A stretch of DNA of 8,348 nt from positions 1-8,348 of the forward strand of contig JAAEEL010000042.1 of NCBI GenBank assembly GCA_013415795.1, given 5' to 3'. The notes below the pieces were generated by a model. That model did no database searches. It worked only from the letters and a program-made list of their open reading frames with translations, and was not told where the DNA came from. The translations under genes were made by a program, and so were the position numbers. The DNA is from Methanocellales archaeon. Its GTDB lineage: Archaea; Halobacteriota; UBA148. This document shows positions 7,186-8,348 of the stretch, piece by piece; position 1 is the first letter of the stretch, and each line of letters starts with the position of its first letter.

Positions 7186-8348
7186 ATGAAACTAAGAATG
7201 ATAAAAGAACCATATCTTGAATTTAGCCAAGGGATACATTGCTGCCCTCGTGCGGGAATTACTGAATATATGGTATATGATTCCAAATTCAAGGTTAGAA
7301 AAAAAGAAATATTTGTAGGTGCTGTAGGGACAAGTCAATCCTTACAAAGTCTCAATGAATGGATTGAAAAATGTTCAAATTTCATTGCAGCAAAGCCTAA
7401 CAGTAATCAACCTAATCTCTACACTTCATTTTCTGGGTTTAATGAAAATTCTGGTTTCTCTGCAAAATTGATTTATGAGGAAGAGATTACAAAGAGAATA
7501 TTTAACAGGGATATTAAAAGAGTCTTAGAGATTAGAAACTGGAATAAGCTTGTTAGTGAGGCGGTCGATCTGTTCTATAATAATATTCTTTTTTTAGCGC
7601 AAAATAGAAACGTCGATGTTATCGTTTGTGTTATACCAAACAATTTATATAAAAAGATTGTAAATAAAAATGAAGATAACGAAGTTGAGGAAAAGATAGA
7701 CGATACTCATACAGATATTGAAATGAATTTCCGGAGGGCATTGAAGGCTAAAGCAATGCATCTTAGTCGTCCTATTCAAATTATAAGGCAGTTGACATTC
7801 CAAGACACATCAACTCAGCAAGATATTGCTACAAAAGCGTGGAATTTTTGTACCGCTGTTTATTACAAGACAGGACAAACCGTCCCATGGAAACTAATTA
7901 AAAATGAAGCTAGATCTGCTGCTTGTTATGTAGGAATTGGTTTTTACAGAAGTCGTGATAAAAAAATATTAAATACAAGCTTGGCACAGATTTTTAATGA
8001 TCTTGGCAATGGGGTAATATTAAGAGGCACACCAGTTGAAATTGATAAAAATGATAGGAGACCTCATTTAACATCGGGACAGGCCTATGAACTCCTATCT
8101 TCGGCTATCAATGAATATGAATTTGCACTTGAAACATCTCCTGGTCGTTTAGTTATACATAAAACATCAAATTTTTCCGATGAGGAAATTGCTGGACTAC
8201 GGGGGGCTGCTGAGGATAGAAGGATCAACTCTATAGATTTTATAACTATTTTAGATTCTACCTTTCGTTTTTTTCGTGATGGGATTTATCCACCTGCGAG
8301 AGGACTAAGCTTCAAACTTGATAGAGATCACCATATTTTATACACAAA
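7186..8348 (+). CDS. Short prokaryotic Argonaute (MID-PIWI), 3' end outside window
   Basis: The open frame runs 387 codons to the window edge without a stop. The start LEFSQGIHCCPRAGI (11-25) and VGAVGTS (44-50) resemble the opening of short pAgos. The MID domain shows AWNFCTAVYYKTGQTVPWKL (218-237), the widely conserved segment around the guide 5'-phosphate pocket. The PIWI domain follows with CYVGIGFYRS (247-256), SLAQIFND, VILRG, RRPHL, RLVIHKTSNF (321-330) and FRDGIYPPARG (363-373). The first catalytic aspartate is Gly252, and the HKTS segment lacks the later one, so the protein should bind guide and target without cutting. That is usual for short pAgos, which act with an APAZ partner, here the gene just upstream. 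About 80-120 residues are probably missing, since the family is typically 450-500 long. ATG 7186 is chosen for the two-base gap; ATG 7198, four codons later, is also possible. Confidence 0.9.
   Translation, partial: MKLRMIKEPYLEFSQGIHCCPRAGITEYMVYDSKFKVRKKEIFVGAVGTSQSLQSLNEWIEKCSNFIAAKPNSNQPNLYTSFSGFNENSGFSAKLIYEEEITKRIFNRDIKRVLEIRNWNKLVSEAVDLFYNNILFLAQNRNVDVIVCVIPNNLYKKIVNKNEDNEVEEKIDDTHTDIEMNFRRALKAKAMHLSRPIQIIRQLTFQDTSTQQDIATKAWNFCTAVYYKTGQTVPWKLIKNEARSAACYVGIGFYRSRDKKILNTSLAQIFNDLGNGVILRGTPVEIDKNDRRPHLTSGQAYELLSSAINEYEFALETSPGRLVIHKTSNFSDEEIAGLRGAAEDRRINSIDFITILDSTFRFFRDGIYPPARGLSFKLDRDHHILYT

Noticed and set aside
1..8348. CRISPR array, tRNA genes or insertion sequence.
   Set aside because: I saw no regularly spaced repeats, no cloverleaf with a T-arm pattern, and no transposase-like translation on either strand.

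Overview
The window reads as a bacterial antiviral defence region at the end of an integron cassette array. All recognised genes lie on the + strand. The two cassette recombination sites (attC) and the ParE-type toxin fit a chromosomal integron, most often found in Gamma- or Betaproteobacteria. The species cannot be read from this sequence. By eye, the toxin, TIR, APAZ and Argonaute genes are AT-rich, while the 4.2-kb STAND gene is clearly richer in G+C. This suggests the region was assembled from separate acquisitions.

Layout. Positions 1-199 hold the 3' end of a RelE/ParE-family toxin gene, followed by an attC-like site (212-276). Positions 314-982 encode a 222-residue TIR-domain protein, followed by a well-formed attC (988-1075). 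The TIR gene is therefore the cargo of a cassette of about 800 bp. No convincing attC follows further right, so 1075 looks like the distal edge of the array. Positions 1076-1218 form a leader with a possible 19-codon leader peptide and two mutually exclusive hairpins. This leader precedes a 1385-residue Avs-like protein (1219-5376): PD-(D/E)xK-type nuclease, STAND NTPase, then helical/HEAT repeats. After a 289-bp gap containing a near-consensus sigma70-type promoter, a two-gene operon begins. Its first gene (5666-7183) encodes an SMEK-like N-terminal domain fused to an APAZ domain. Two bases after its stop, a short prokaryotic Argonaute gene (MID-PIWI) starts at 7186 and runs off the window.

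How the genes may work together. The Argonaute and its APAZ partner should form one complex. In characterised short-pAgo systems the guide-loaded Argonaute recognises foreign nucleic acid, and the APAZ-linked effector is unleashed to kill or arrest the cell. Here the effector position is held by an SMEK-like, possibly nuclease, domain rather than the better known SIR2 or TIR. The STAND protein is a plausible independent sensor-nuclease, and the TIR protein a small NAD-consuming effector candidate. The strongest candidates for something undescribed are the SMEK-APAZ/short-pAgo operon, the TIR gene carried as an integron cassette, and the possible leader control in front of the STAND gene.
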